A stretch of 64,000 bases of DNA. Origin: JAXMEQ01 sp046348225. GTDB lineage: Bacteria; Pseudomonadota; Gammaproteobacteria; Burkholderiales; Burkholderiaceae_C. Position numbers and translations under genes: made by a program. The notes below the pieces were generated by a model, which was not told the origin of the DNA, made no database searches, and was given only the letters and a program-made list of their open reading frames with translations. Positions 7,723 to 19,727 of this stretch are shown here, piece by piece. The stretch's first letter is position 1. Every line of letters starts with the position of its first letter. The stretch spans positions 186,001-250,000 of the forward strand of contig JAXMEQ010000002.1 of the NCBI GenBank assembly GCA_046348225.1, in the 5' to 3' direction.

Positions 7723-8385
7723 TTATCCGCCTGCCTTCAGACCCATGCCGACCAGGAAGGTTTCCGAAGACCGGTCGCGCGAGGCCTTGGGCTTGAACGG
7801 CTTGACCTGACGGAAATGCGCCTTGAACAGCGTCACCAGCTGGCTGTAGCCGCTGCCATGGAACACCTTGGCCACCAACGCGCCGTCGGGCTTGAGGTGG
7901 TTCTGCGCGAACTCGATGGCCAGTTCGATCAGGTGCTCGACCCGCGCCGCGTCGGCCGAGTCGATGCCGGACAGGTTGGGCGCCATGTCCGACACCACCA
8001 CGTCGGCCTTGCGGCCGGCGACTTCGGCCTCCAGCCGCGCCAGCACCTCCGGCTCCCGGAAATCGCCCTGGATGAAGGTCACGCCTTCGATCGGCTCCAT
8101 GGGCAGGATGTCCAGCGCGATGATGGTGCCCTTGAGCGCGCCGGCCGCCGCGCCGCCAGGCGAGAGCTTTCGGCGTACATACTGGCTCCAGGCCCCGGGC
8201 GTGGAGCCCAGGTCCACCACCAGGTCACCGGGCCGGATCAGGCCCAGGGTTTCGTCAATCTCCTTGAGCTTGTAGGCCGCGCGCGCGCGGTAGCCCTCTT
8301 TCGTCGCGAGCTTGACGTAAGGGTCGTTGATGTGGTCATGCAGCCAGGCCTTGTTGACCTTGCCGCCCTTGGGTCTGGCTTTCAT
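7723..8385 (-). CDS. rlmE: 23S rRNA 2'-O-ribose methyltransferase RlmE
   Basis: Methylates U2552 in the A-loop of 23S rRNA (E. coli numbering). It is 220 residues with the family N-terminus KEGYRARAAYKLKEID, the SAM site VDLGSTPGAWSQ and the catalytic-region segments VVVSDMAPNLSGID and LVAKVFHGSG. It is transcribed towards ftsH and divergently from yhbY with only 20 bp between the start codons. Confidence 0.95.
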   Translation of the reverse strand: MKARPKGGKVNKAWLHDHINDPYVKLATKEGYRARAAYKLKEIDETLGLIRPGDLVVDLGSTPGAWSQYVRRKLSPGGAAAGALKGTIIALDILPMEPIEGVTFIQGDFREPEVLARLEAEVAGRKADVVVSDMAPNLSGIDSADAARVEHLIELAIEFAQNHLKPDGALVAKVFHGSGYSQLVTLFKAHFRQVKPFKPKASRDRSSETFLVGMGLKAGG

Positions 8386-8405
8386 CCTGCCTCGATAATA
8401 CGGGT

Positions 8406-8879
8406 ATGCCCCAAATTCAACTCACCATTGCCCAGCGCAAGGAACACCGCGCCGAGGCGCACCACCTGTCGCCCGTGGTCATGATCGGCAACGACGGCCT
8501 GACGCCGGCCGTGAAAAAGGAAACCGACGCCGCACTCAATGCCCACGGCCTGATCAAGGTGCGGGTGCTCGGCGACGACCGGGTGGCCCGCGAAGCCATG
8601 TTCCAGACGCTGTGTGATGAACTGGGCGCTGCGCCAATCCAGCACATCGGCAAGCTGCTGGTGCTGTGGCGCCCCAAGCCCGAGAAAGTGCGCGCCGAGG
8701 ACGAAGACCGCATGCCGGGCCCGCGCGACGTGAAGGTCATCAAGTACGCCAAGCGCGGCGGCCAGCGACCGGAAATCAAGACGCTGCGGGTGCTGGGCAA
8801 CCAGCGGCTGACGCCGGGCGGCCAGGTCAAGCGGGCCAAGCCCAGGAAGAAATCGATCAAGAAAGGCCGGCTGGACTGA
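8406..8879 (+). CDS. yhbY: CRM-domain RNA-binding protein, YhbY family
   Basis: A 157-residue RNA-binding protein related to E. coli YhbY, a 50S precursor-associated factor. The CRM domain spans about residues 5-100, with the GxxG-type loop IGNDGLT. The C-terminal 55 residues are a basic extension rich in Lys and Arg, so it is longer than E. coli YhbY (about 97). It has no upstream ribosome-binding site: the ATG follows a GATAAT box (8394-8399) by 6 nt. It converges with the DUF4149 gene, the stops directly abutting. Confidence 0.9.
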   Translation: MPQIQLTIAQRKEHRAEAHHLSPVVMIGNDGLTPAVKKETDAALNAHGLIKVRVLGDDRVAREAMFQTLCDELGAAPIQHIGKLLVLWRPKPEKVRAEDEDRMPGPRDVKVIKYAKRGGQRPEIKTLRVLGNQRLTPGGQVKRAKPRKKSIKKGRLD

Positions 8880-9302
8880 TCAGCCCCGCGGGGCGCTGGT
8901 CTTCCACAGCACCGCGCCCGCGTACAGCCACTGCAGCAGGTACATCCCGCTGCCCACGGCATGCCAGAGCTGCAGGTTCTCGCGTGCCACGATGCGCGGC
9001 GCCACCGCAAACTCCACCAGCAGTGCCAGCAGCAACCCGCCCACGATGAAAACCATGGCGCCCGGCGCCCAGTCGGTGGGGGCCCGCGTGCCTTTTTGCC
9101 GGGATGTCATCAACAGCAGCAGGCCGCAGGCGAGCGTGACCCAGGTCTGCCCGGTGAACAGGCGGGCGGCCATGCCGCCGGCCATCGCGGGCGTGGGCAG
9201 ATGGGCGAACAGCATCGGGACCACGAAAAAACCCAGCGTGGTGAGGCTGCCCCACCACAGGGCCGCCAGGAAGACCGGCAGGCGGCCGTGCATGCCGCTC
9301 AA
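8880..9302 (-). CDS. DUF4149 domain membrane protein
   Basis: A 140-residue protein with four hydrophobic segments: about 10-32, 50-65, 80-100 and 115-135. The sequence fits the DUF4149 family of small inner-membrane proteins, whose function is not established. Its start overlaps the greA stop (ATGA), so it is translated with greA. The stop codon directly abuts the stop of yhbY on the other strand, with no visible terminator. Confidence 0.8.
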   Translation of the reverse strand: MSGMHGRLPVFLAALWWGSLTTLGFFVVPMLFAHLPTPAMAGGMAARLFTGQTWVTLACGLLLLMTSRQKGTRAPTDWAPGAMVFIVGGLLLALLVEFAVAPRIVARENLQLWHAVGSGMYLLQWLYAGAVLWKTSAPRG

Positions 9303-9775
9303 AGGTAGTGAACCGCCACGATCTCGTAGCGCTTGATGCCACCCGGCGCCTGGACTTCGGCCGTGTCGCCCTCTTCCTTGCCGATCAGCGCACGGGCGAT
9401 CGGGCTGCTGATGTTGATCAGCCCCTGCTTCAGGTCGGCCTCGTCCTCTCCCACGATCTGGTACCGGACCTGCTCGCCCGAACTTTCTTCCTCCAGCTCG
9501 ACGGTGGCGCCAAACACCACCTTGCCACCCGCGTCGAGCGCGGCCGGGTCGATGATCTGGGCCGCCGACAGCTTGCCTTCGATTTCCTGGATGCGGCCCT
9601 CGATGAAGCCCTGGCGGTCCTTGGCGGCGTCGTACTCAGCGTTCTCGCTCAGGTCGCCCTGGGCGCGCGCCTCGGCGATGGCGTTGATGACCCAGGGACG
9701 CTGAACCGTCTTGAGTTCATGCAGCTCGGCCTTGAGCTTTTCCGCGCCGCGCTTGGTGATGGGAATGGTGGCCAC
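9299..9775 (-). CDS. greA: Transcription elongation factor GreA
   Basis: Rescues backtracked RNA polymerase by stimulating transcript cleavage through the secondary channel. It is 158 residues: an N-terminal coiled coil whose acidic tip lies in GDLSENAEYDAAKDRQ, and a C-terminal FKBP-like domain containing SPIARALIGKEEGD. The start is GTG at 9775, with GGAG 10 nt upstream. It lies downstream of carAB, a common neighbourhood in proteobacteria. Confidence 0.96.
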   Translation of the reverse strand: MATIPITKRGAEKLKAELHELKTVQRPWVINAIAEARAQGDLSENAEYDAAKDRQGFIEGRIQEIEGKLSAAQIIDPAALDAGGKVVFGATVELEEESSGEQVRYQIVGEDEADLKQGLINISSPIARALIGKEEGDTAEVQAPGGIKRYEIVAVHYL

Positions 9776-9810
9776 GTTGGTCGTGCTCCGTCGTCAATAC
9801 ACAAAAGGAA

Positions 9811-9836
9811 ACCGCCGGGCGTTGCCGCCAGGCGGT
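9811..9836 (-). terminator. Possible terminator downstream of carB
   Basis: Arms ACCGCC (9811-9816) and GGCGGT (9831-9836) enclose a GC-rich interior. On the minus strand the hairpin is followed by TTCCTTTTG. It lies between carB and greA. The T tract is interrupted, so the call is tentative. Confidence 0.4.
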
Positions 9837-9887
9837 GTCTGGTTGCCATGATTATCCGCCAAGGTGGCGGCCGGCTCAAGGGGGCCG

Positions 9888-13124
<3,237 letters not shown>

Positions 13125-13125
13125 G

Positions 13126-14289
13126 TTATTTCGCCTCCATCAGTTTGATGAAGCGATCGAAGAGATAGCTGATGTCGTGCGGGCCGGGTGACGCCTCAGG
13201 ATGCCCCTGGAAGCAGAACGCGGGGCGGTCGGTGCGGGCCAGGCCCTGCAGCGTGTTGTCAAACAGGCTGATGTGGGTGGCGCGCAGGTTGGCCGGCAGG
13301 GTTTTTTCGTCCACCGCAAAACCGTGGTTCTGGCTGGTGATGCTGACGCGGCCGGTGTCGAGGTCTTTCACCGGATGGTTGGCGCCGTGGTGGCCGAACT
13401 TCATCTTGAAGGTCTTCGCGCCACTGGCCAGCGCCATGATCTGGTGGCCCAGACAGATGCCAAAGGTCGGGATGCCGGTTTCAATGAGCTCGCGTGCCGC
13501 CGCAATCGCGTAGTCGCAGGGCTCCGGGTCGCCCGGGCCGTTGGACAGGAACACACCATCGGGCTGGTGCTTGAGCACCTCAGCAGCGGAGGTTTGCGCA
13601 GGCACCACGGTGACCTTGCAGCCGCGCTGGGCCAGCATGCGCAGGATGTTCTTCTTGACGCCGAAGTCAAACGCCACCACATGAAAGCGCGGCGCGGCTT
13701 GCGTGCCGTAGCCCGTGCCCAGCGCCCATTCCGTCTGGGTCCACTCGTACGGTTGCGCCACGGACACGACCTTCGCCAGGTCCAGGCCCGCCATGCTCGG
13801 CGCAGCCTTGGCCGCAGCGACGGCTTTGTCCATGTGGGCCTGCGTCACGGCTTCACCGGCGGCCAGGCCGATGATGCAGCCATTCTGCGCACCCTTGCTG
13901 CGCAGCAGCCGGGTGAGCTTGCGGGTGTCGATGTTGGCGATGGCCACCGTGTTCTCGCGCACCAGGTACTGCGAGAGGGTCATGGTCGAGCGGAAGTTGC
14001 TGGCCAGCAGCGGCAGGTCCTTGATGATCAGGCCCGCGGCGTGGACCTTGTCGGCTTCGATGTCTTCCGCGTTGACGCCGTAGTTGCCAATGTGCGGATA
14101 CGTGAGCGTCACGATCTGCTGGCAGTAGCTCGGGTCGGTGAGGATTTCCTGGTAACCGGTGATGGCGGTGTTGAACACCACTTCGCCGGTGGTGGAGCCG
14201 GTGGCTCCGATCGAATTGCCGAGAAAGACCGTGCCGTCAGCGAGCGCCAGGATGGCGTGGGGGGCGGTTCCCTGAAGGGACAAAAGCAC
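13126..14289 (-). CDS. carA: Carbamoyl-phosphate synthase small subunit (glutaminase)
   Basis: Hydrolyses glutamine and channels ammonia to CarB. The class I amidotransferase domain has the nucleophile elbow FGICLGHQ and the His/Glu pair in GHPEASPG. I place the start at GTG 14289, giving about 387 residues beginning VLLSLQG. GGAG (14296-14299) lies 6 nt upstream and the length matches E. coli CarA (382). An in-frame start at 14331 would add 14 residues unlike the family. Together with carB it forms a two-gene operon. Confidence 0.95.
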   Translation of the reverse strand: MLLSLQGTAPHAILALADGTVFLGNSIGATGSTTGEVVFNTAITGYQEILTDPSYCQQIVTLTYPHIGNYGVNAEDIEADKVHAAGLIIKDLPLLASNFRSTMTLSQYLVRENTVAIANIDTRKLTRLLRSKGAQNGCIIGLAAGEAVTQAHMDKAVAAAKAAPSMAGLDLAKVVSVAQPYEWTQTEWALGTGYGTQAAPRFHVVAFDFGVKKNILRMLAQRGCKVTVVPAQTSAAEVLKHQPDGVFLSNGPGDPEPCDYAIAAARELIETGIPTFGICLGHQIMALASGAKTFKMKFGHHGANHPVKDLDTGRVSITSQNHGFAVDEKTLPANLRATHISLFDNTLQGLARTDRPAFCFQGHPEASPGPHDISYLFDRFIKLMEAK

Positions 14290-14410
14290 TGGGTTCTCCG
14301 GATGGTGACGGGTACGCCCAAACGCGCTCAAGAGAAGTCTCTCGTGGCTGCTTGTGTCAGGGAAAGGGCTTGAATGCGCTAGGCGTACGGGGTTTGCGGG
14401 AAAGCCCTTG

Positions 14411-14416
14411 ATTATA
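14411..14416 (-). promoter_or_regulatory. Candidate -10 box for carAB
   Basis: A perfect TATAAT on the minus strand, about 120 nt before the carA start. No convincing -35 box lies 16-18 bp upstream. If used, it gives a leader of roughly 115 nt in which regulation by pyrimidines or arginine could occur. Confidence 0.35.
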
Positions 14417-14466
14417 GCCGCAGCTCACCCCCACGGGCTCATGCAGCGATGGCATGGGCCCCGCTT

Positions 14467-15252
14467 TCAGGGGACATCAGGCCTGCTGATAGCGCTGGCA
14501 TGCAGGCAGATGGCCGCCGCCGCCGCCACATTGAGCGACTCTTCCCCGCCCGGCTGGCCGATGCGCACCGCCAGACGGGCCCGTGACGCCACCTCGTCGC
14601 CCACGCCCTGCCCTTCATGGCCCAGGGCCCAGGCACAGGGCCAGGGCAGCTTCTGCTGCTGCACCAGTTCACCCTGGTGGGAGCTGGTGACGATGACCGG
14701 CACCGCCAGCGCGTCCAGCGCGGCCGGCTCCACCGCTTCGATCAGGCGCAGGCCGAAGTGCGCGCCCATGCCGGCACGCAACACCTTGGGCGACCACAGC
14801 GCTGCCGTGCCCTTGAGCGCCAGCACCTGCCGGAACCCGAAGGCCGCCGCGCTGCGCAGAATGGAGCCCACGTTGCCGGCGTCCTGCACCCGGTCGAGGA
14901 GGACGCTGGGCGCCAGCGGCTCAATGCCGGCTGGCGCCGGCAGGTCCAGCACGAAGCCCATGCGCGCCGGCGACTCCAGCGCACTGATGCCAGCCCACAG
15001 CGCGTCAGCCACCACTATGCTTTTGATAGCAGCCTGCGCATATTCCACGCGGGCTACAGGCCAATTGGACTCACAAAACAGGGCCAGCGCCGGCTTCAAG
15101 CCCCGGGCCAGCGCGGCGCGACAGAGGTGGTCGCCCTCCAGCCACACCCGGCCCTGCTTGCGGTAGGCCGTGGCATCCTGCGTCAGGCGGCGCAGTTCTT
15201 TCAGCAGCGCGTTGTCGCGCGAGCTGATGTGGGTGACGGTCTCGCTGGTCAT
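14467..15252 (-). CDS. TrmH-family (SPOUT) RNA 2'-O-methyltransferase
   Basis: A 261-residue RNA methyltransferase. An N-terminal substrate-binding domain covers about 1-95. The SPOUT domain has motif 1 DRVQDAGNVGSILRSAAAFG, motif 2 LGHEGQGV and motif 3 ESLNVAAAAAI, where family members usually have SLNVSVAAAI. The exact RNA target cannot be told from sequence. Repeat copy 3 is read inside the interdomain region as ARVEYAQAAIKSIV. It overlaps the end of rnhB by 4 bp and is the last gene of the long minus-strand block. Confidence 0.88.
   Translation of the reverse strand: MTSETVTHISSRDNALLKELRRLTQDATAYRKQGRVWLEGDHLCRAALARGLKPALALFCESNWPVARVEYAQAAIKSIVVADALWAGISALESPARMGFVLDLPAPAGIEPLAPSVLLDRVQDAGNVGSILRSAAAFGFRQVLALKGTAALWSPKVLRAGMGAHFGLRLIEAVEPAALDALAVPVIVTSSHQGELVQQQKLPWPCAWALGHEGQGVGDEVASRARLAVRIGQPGGEESLNVAAAAAICLHASAISRPDVP
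15014..15053 (-). repeat. 40-bp dispersed palindromic element, copy 3 (inside the TrmH-family gene)
   Basis: On the minus strand it begins CCCGCGTGG and ends in the core GCTATCAAAAGCATAGT, with one mismatch in the last base of the palindrome. It is translated in the element's usual frame as ARVEYAQAAIKSIV. Confidence 0.8.
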
Positions 15253-15866
15253 TTCAGGACACCCGCCACCGGCGCGAACGACTTGCGGTGCTGCGGGCAG
15301 GCGCCATGGACGCGCAGCGCTGCGATGTGGGCAGCGGTGCCGTAGCCCTTGTGGCCATCAAAACCATATTGCGGGTACTGCTGGTGGTACTCGGCACACC
15401 AGCGGTCGCGGTACACCTTGGCCAGGATGGACGCGGCGGAAATCGCCGGCACCTTGGCATCCCCCTTGACGATGGCTTCGGCCAGCACGTCCAGCCGCGG
15501 CAGCCGGTTGCCGTCCACCAGCACCTTGGCCGGCTTCAGGCGCAACCCCTCCACCGCGCGGCGCATCGCCAGCAGCGTGGCCTGCAGGATGTTGAGCTGG
15601 TCGATCTCTTCCACGCTGGCTTCGGCAATCGAGCAGCACAGCGCCTTGGCGCGGATTTCGTCGTACAGCCGCTCGCGGCGCAGGGCGGTGAGCTTCTTGG
15701 AGTCGGCCAGGCCCTTGATCGGGTTCAGGTCGTCCAGGATCACCGCCGCCGCCACCACCGGGCCGGCCAGCGGGCCGCGCCCGGCCTCGTCCACACCCGC
15801 CACGAGGCCGGGCGTGTCCCAGGCCAGCGGGGCCTGTTCAGCCTTCAAGAACTTTCTGGATCGCAT
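15249..15866 (-). CDS. rnhB: Ribonuclease HII
   Basis: Cleaves RNA embedded in DNA and RNA-DNA hybrids. About 205 residues, with the family signature GVDEAGRGPLAGPVVAAAV supplying the first acidic residues, DSKKLT, and the C-terminal VYRDRW region. I chose ATG 15866, which overlaps the 3' end of lpxB by 29 bp. The frame stays open further upstream inside lpxB, but that extension is low-complexity and unlike the family. A TTG a few codons downstream is possible. The lpxB-rnhB order is classical. Confidence 0.93.
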   Translation of the reverse strand: MRSRKFLKAEQAPLAWDTPGLVAGVDEAGRGPLAGPVVAAAVILDDLNPIKGLADSKKLTALRRERLYDEIRAKALCCSIAEASVEEIDQLNILQATLLAMRRAVEGLRLKPAKVLVDGNRLPRLDVLAEAIVKGDAKVPAISAASILAKVYRDRWCAEYHQQYPQYGFDGHKGYGTAAHIAALRVHGACPQHRKSFAPVAGVLK

Positions 15867-16983
15867 CGGTCGCCAGCGTCGCGGTGTCGCGCTGCAGCTC
15901 GGCGTGCAGCGCGGTGAATCGTTGTTGCAGGGCCGCCATTTTCTCAGGCGCCTCCAGCCAGGCCAGCACCGCCTGCGCCAGCGCGTCGGGCGTGGCGGCG
16001 TCCTGCAGCAGCTCGGGCACCACAAAGTCCTGGCACAGGATGTTGGGCAGGCCCACCCAGGGCTGCAGCTTCTTGGCGGCCATGATCTGCCAGGACAGCC
16101 AGTTCATGTTGTAGGCAATCACCATCGGCCGCTTGAAGAGCGCCGCCTCCAGCGTGGCGGTGCCACTGGCGATCAGCGTCACGTCGCAGGCCGCCAGCAC
16201 AGTGTGCGACTGGCCGGTGACGATCTGCAGGCTGGCACCCAGGCCGGCCTGACGTGCTGCCGCCTCGATCGCCGGGCGCAGGGACGGAATCGCAGGTACT
16301 ACAAATTTGATAGCGCCCTGCGCAGCGCGGATGAGGGCTGCAGCCGAAAAGAACCTGGAAGCCAGGTACTGCACTTCGGACTGGCGGCTGCCCGGCAGGA
16401 CGGCCACCACGGTGTCCTGCGCCGCCAGGCCGAGCTGCGCCCGGGCTGCAGCCTTGTCGGGCACCTGCGGGATCACGCTGGCCAGCGGATGGCCCACATA
16501 AGTGGCGGCAATGCCGTGCGCCGCCAGCAGCGCCGGCTCGAACGGGAAAATGCACAGCACATGGTCCACGCTGCGGCGGATCTTGTCGATGCGCTCTGCC
16601 CGCCAGGCCCAGATCGACGGGCAGACGAAGTGCACGGTCTTGACACCCTGCGCCTTGAGGGCGGCTTCCAGGTCGAGGTTGAAGTCGGGCGCGTCCACCC
16701 CGATGAAGGCGTCGGGGCGCTGCTGCAGCAGCCGCGCGCGCAGCTGGGTACGGATGCCGACGATCTCGCGGTAGTGGCGCAGCACCTCCACATAGCCGCG
16801 TACCGCCAGCTTGTCGTGCGGCCACCAGGCCTCGAAGCCGCGCTGCGCCATCTGCGGCCCACCGATGCCGCTTGCCCGAAGCTGGGGCCAGCGTGCGCGC
16901 AAGCCGTCCAGCAGGAGCCCGGCCAGGAGATCGCCGGAAGTTTCACCGGCCACCATCGCGATGTGGGGTGCCAGCGGGTGCAT
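15838..16983 (-). CDS. lpxB: Lipid-A-disaccharide synthase
   Basis: A GT19 glycosyltransferase joining UDP-2,3-diacylglucosamine and lipid X. It is 381 residues beginning MHPLAPHIAMVAGETSGDLLAG, with the family segments FIGVDAPDFNL and CPSIWAWR. The LPGSRQSEV nucleotide-binding motif lies near the middle. Its ATG directly abuts the lpxA stop. Repeat copy 4 is read in frame as LIRAAQGAIKFVV, on a segment where the family has a helix and strand. Confidence 0.96.
   Translation of the reverse strand: MHPLAPHIAMVAGETSGDLLAGLLLDGLRARWPQLRASGIGGPQMAQRGFEAWWPHDKLAVRGYVEVLRHYREIVGIRTQLRARLLQQRPDAFIGVDAPDFNLDLEAALKAQGVKTVHFVCPSIWAWRAERIDKIRRSVDHVLCIFPFEPALLAAHGIAATYVGHPLASVIPQVPDKAAARAQLGLAAQDTVVAVLPGSRQSEVQYLASRFFSAAALIRAAQGAIKFVVPAIPSLRPAIEAAARQAGLGASLQIVTGQSHTVLAACDVTLIASGTATLEAALFKRPMVIAYNMNWLSWQIMAAKKLQPWVGLPNILCQDFVVPELLQDAATPDALAQAVLAWLEAPEKMAALQQRFTALHAELQRDTATLATDAIQKVLEG
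16298..16337 (-). repeat. 40-bp dispersed palindromic element, copy 4 (inside lpxB)
   Basis: The most diverged copy, but still 40 bp without gaps. It starts CCCTC on the minus strand, keeps TGCGCAGGGC exactly, and ends GCTATCAAATTTGTAGT. It is translated in the same frame as the other coding copies. Confidence 0.65.
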
Positions 16984-17778
16984 CTACCGGACGATGCCGC
17001 GCTGCGGTGACACCTGGCCCAGGAACTGCAGCATCAGCTGCACATCGGGTGCGGCGTCCGGGATTTCATGCGCCAGCGCGCCGATGCGCGTGCTGGCCTG
17101 CTCCAGGGTGAGGCCGTCGCGGTACAGGGCCTTGTGCATGGCCTTGACCGCCGAGACCCGCGCCGGCGAAAACCCGCGCCGGCGCAGGCCCTCGAAGTTC
17201 ATCGAGCGCGCCTGGGCCGGCTGGCCCTGGCTCATCACAAACGGCGGCTGGTCGGCAAACAGCAGCGAGCACATGGCCGTCATGCCATGCGCGCCGATGC
17301 GCACAAACTGGTGCACCACGGTAAAGCCACCGAGAATGACCCAGTCGCCCACCTCCACATGGCCCGCCAGCTGCGAGTTGTTGGCGAAGATGGTGTGGTT
17401 GCCCACGATGCAGTCGTGCGCCAGGTGCACATAGGCCATGATCCAGTTGTCATGGCCAACCCGCGTCACGCCACCACCACCGGGCGAACCGATGTTGAAG
17501 GTGCAGAACTCGCGGATGTGGTTGCGGTCGCCGATCACCAGTTCGCAGGGTTCGCCGGCGTACTTCTTGTCCTGCGGAATGGCGCCGAGCGAGCTGAACT
17601 GGAAGATGCGGTTGTCGCGGCCGATGGTGGTGTGGCCTTCGATCACGCAATGCGCGCCGATGGTGGTGCCCGCGCCCACCTTCACATGCGGGCCGATCAC
17701 GGTATAGGGCCCGACGCTGACCGAGCTGTCCAGCTCGGCCGCCGGGTCCACGAGGGCGGTGGGATGAACCAGGCTCAT
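16984..17778 (-). CDS. lpxA: UDP-N-acetylglucosamine O-acyltransferase
   Basis: First step of lipid A synthesis, adding a 3-hydroxyacyl chain to UDP-GlcNAc. About 264 residues of hexapeptide repeats forming a left-handed beta helix. The catalytic-His region reads GNHTIFANNSQLAGHVEVGD, followed by a C-terminal helical domain. ATG 17778 (MSLVHPTALV) is chosen because the upstream in-frame sequence is Arg/Cys-rich and unlike the family. It sits between fabZ and lpxB. Confidence 0.97.
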   Translation of the reverse strand: MSLVHPTALVDPAAELDSSVSVGPYTVIGPHVKVGAGTTIGAHCVIEGHTTIGRDNRIFQFSSLGAIPQDKKYAGEPCELVIGDRNHIREFCTFNIGSPGGGGVTRVGHDNWIMAYVHLAHDCIVGNHTIFANNSQLAGHVEVGDWVILGGFTVVHQFVRIGAHGMTAMCSLLFADQPPFVMSQGQPAQARSMNFEGLRRRGFSPARVSAVKAMHKALYRDGLTLEQASTRIGALAHEIPDAAPDVQLMLQFLGQVSPQRGIVR

Positions 17779-17788
17779 GGGCGCGGCG

Positions 17789-18229
17789 TCATGCAATCTT
17801 GCGCATCGTGCACATGAGTTCTGCCTCGCAGGCCACTTCCTCACCGACGTAGCTGGTGCCCTTGAACTTGAAGATGCCGGCCTTGGCGCGCTCGAGCGTC
17901 ACGTCCATGACGAGCTGGTCGCCCGGCTCCACTGGCCGCTTGAAGCGCGCGCCGTCGATGCCGGCGAAGTAATACACCGTCTTGTCATCCGGCGTCACGC
18001 CCAGCGTGTCAAAGGACAGAAGCGCCGCAGCCTGGGCCATGGCTTCGAGCATCAGCACGCCCGGCATCACCGGCCGGTGCGGGAAATGCCCGGTGAAGAA
18101 CGGCTCGTTGATGGTGACGTTCTTCAGCGCCTTGATGCGTTTGCCTTTTTCCAGCTCCAGCACGCGATCCACCAGCAGGATCGGGTAGCGGTGCGGCAGC
18201 TGCTTCAGGATTTGGTGGATGTCCATCAT
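17789..18229 (-). CDS. fabZ: 3-hydroxyacyl-ACP dehydratase FabZ
   Basis: Dehydrates beta-hydroxyacyl-ACP in fatty acid elongation, competing with LpxA for substrate, hence its place in the lpx cluster. It is 146 residues of hot-dog fold with the active-site motif GHFPHRPVMPGVLMLEAMAQ. Two adjacent ATG codons start it. The first overlaps the lpxD stop by 4 bp. Confidence 0.97.
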   Translation of the reverse strand: MMDIHQILKQLPHRYPILLVDRVLELEKGKRIKALKNVTINEPFFTGHFPHRPVMPGVLMLEAMAQAAALLSFDTLGVTPDDKTVYYFAGIDGARFKRPVEPGDQLVMDVTLERAKAGIFKFKGTSYVGEEVACEAELMCTMRKIA

Positions 18230-19200
18230 GGTTTTCTGGTTTTCTCAAGGGCCTTGAGGCGCTCGCGCAGGCTGTGCAGCTGCTTGAGCGTGGCGGCATT
18301 TTTTTCCCAGCTCGCATTGTCGTCGATGGGGAACACGCCGGTGTAGTGGCCGGGCTTGAGGATCGAGCGCGTCACGACCGTGGCGGCGGAGATGTGCACG
18401 CCATCGGCCAGCGTCAGGTGGCCCAGCACCACGGCGCCGCCGCCCACCGTGCAGTGGGCGCCAATCGTGGCACTGCCCGCCACACCCACGCAGCCCGCCA
18501 TGGCCGTGTGCCGGCCGACTCGCACGTTGTGGCCGATCTGCACCAGGTTGTCGAGCTTCACGCCGTCTTCGATCACCGTGTCCTGCAGGGCGCCGCGGTC
18601 GATGCAGGTGTTGGCGCCAATTTCCACATCGTCGCCGATGCGTACGGCGCCCAGTTGCTCGATCTTTTCCCACCGGCCGGCGTCGGGCGCAAAGCCGAAG
18701 CCGTCCGCGCCGATCACGGCCCCCGGATGGATCAGGCAGCGCTCGCCGATGACGCAGTCCTCGCCAACCGACACCCGCGCCTTGAGCACGGATCCCGCGC
18801 CGATGCGGGCACCCCGCTCCACCACGCACAGCGCGCCGATGCGGGCTGTGGGATCCACTTCGGCCTGCGGGTCCACCACCGCGCTGGGGTGAATACGCGG
18901 ACCGCTGGCCGGCGCCTGCTGGCGCTTCCACAGCTGGGTGGCACGGGCGAAATAAAGATACGGATCGGCAGCCACAATGCAGGCGCCGCGCTGCAACGCA
19001 ACCTGCTGCATGGCCGGGCCCACAATGACGCAGGCCGCCCGGGAGGCGGCCAGCTGGGACTGGTACTTGGGGTGGCTCAGGAAGCTGAGGGCGTCGGGGC
19101 CTGCGCCATCCAGCGGCGCCAGAGCGCCAATCGGTGTGTCCGGGTGGCCGTGAAGCTCGCCACCGAGCGCCTCAACAATCGAGCCTAGACGCAGCGCCAC
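18226..19200 (-). CDS. lpxD: UDP-3-O-(3-hydroxyacyl)glucosamine N-acyltransferase
   Basis: Third step of lipid A synthesis. It is 324 residues: an N-terminal uridine-binding domain (1-100), a left-handed beta helix of hexapeptide repeats, and a C-terminal helix ending in a Lys/Arg-rich tail. The helix includes the active-site segment IGHNVRVGRHTAMAGCVGVAG, cited here in part only for its His residues. It follows skp and overlaps fabZ. Confidence 0.96.
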   Translation of the reverse strand: MALRLGSIVEALGGELHGHPDTPIGALAPLDGAGPDALSFLSHPKYQSQLAASRAACVIVGPAMQQVALQRGACIVAADPYLYFARATQLWKRQQAPASGPRIHPSAVVDPQAEVDPTARIGALCVVERGARIGAGSVLKARVSVGEDCVIGERCLIHPGAVIGADGFGFAPDAGRWEKIEQLGAVRIGDDVEIGANTCIDRGALQDTVIEDGVKLDNLVQIGHNVRVGRHTAMAGCVGVAGSATIGAHCTVGGGAVVLGHLTLADGVHISAATVVTRSILKPGHYTGVFPIDDNASWEKNAATLKQLHSLRERLKALEKTRKP

Positions 19201-19211
19201 ACCGTGCGGCT

Positions 19212-19727
19212 TTACTTGGCGCCGCCGTTGAGCGCCTTGATCACCTTGTCGGTGATGTCGTGCTTGGGGTTGATATACACCGCTTCCTGCAGCACGAGGT
19301 CGTATTTCTCGGCCTCGGCCACCTGCTTGACGACGCGGTTGGCGCGCTCGAGCACGGTTTGCAGCTCTTCGTTCTTGCGGGCATTCAGGTCTTCCTGGAA
19401 TTCGCGGCGCTTGCGCTGGAAATCCCGGTCCTGGTCCACAAGCTGCTTCTGGCGCGTGGCACGCTGGCTCTCCGGCAGGGTGGGCGCCTCACGTTCGAAC
19501 TTTTCGGATGCCGTCTTCAGCGCATTGCCAAGGTCGTTGAGCTCCTTCTCGCGGCGCGAGAACTCCTGCTCGAGTTTCGTCTGCGCCGCCTTGGCGGTGT
19601 TGGCTTCACGGAAGATGCGGTCGGTGTTGACGAACCCCACGCGGAAATCTTCGGCCTGGGCGTGCCCGGCAAAGGCCGCACAGCCCAGCACCAGGCCGAG
19701 CCAGCATTGACGTGAGAAGTACTTCAT
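19212..19727 (-). CDS. skp: Periplasmic chaperone Skp/OmpH family
   Basis: Holds unfolded outer-membrane proteins in the periplasm on their way to BamA. It is 171 residues with a signal peptide (about 1-25, ending AGHAQA). A long charged helical region (40-130) follows that would form the tentacles of the trimer. Its ATG overlaps the bamA stop by one base (TAATG), so the two are translationally coupled. Confidence 0.93.
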   Translation of the reverse strand: MKYFSRQCWLGLVLGCAAFAGHAQAEDFRVGFVNTDRIFREANTAKAAQTKLEQEFSRREKELNDLGNALKTASEKFEREAPTLPESQRATRQKQLVDQDRDFQRKRREFQEDLNARKNEELQTVLERANRVVKQVAEAEKYDLVLQEAVYINPKHDITDKVIKALNGGAK

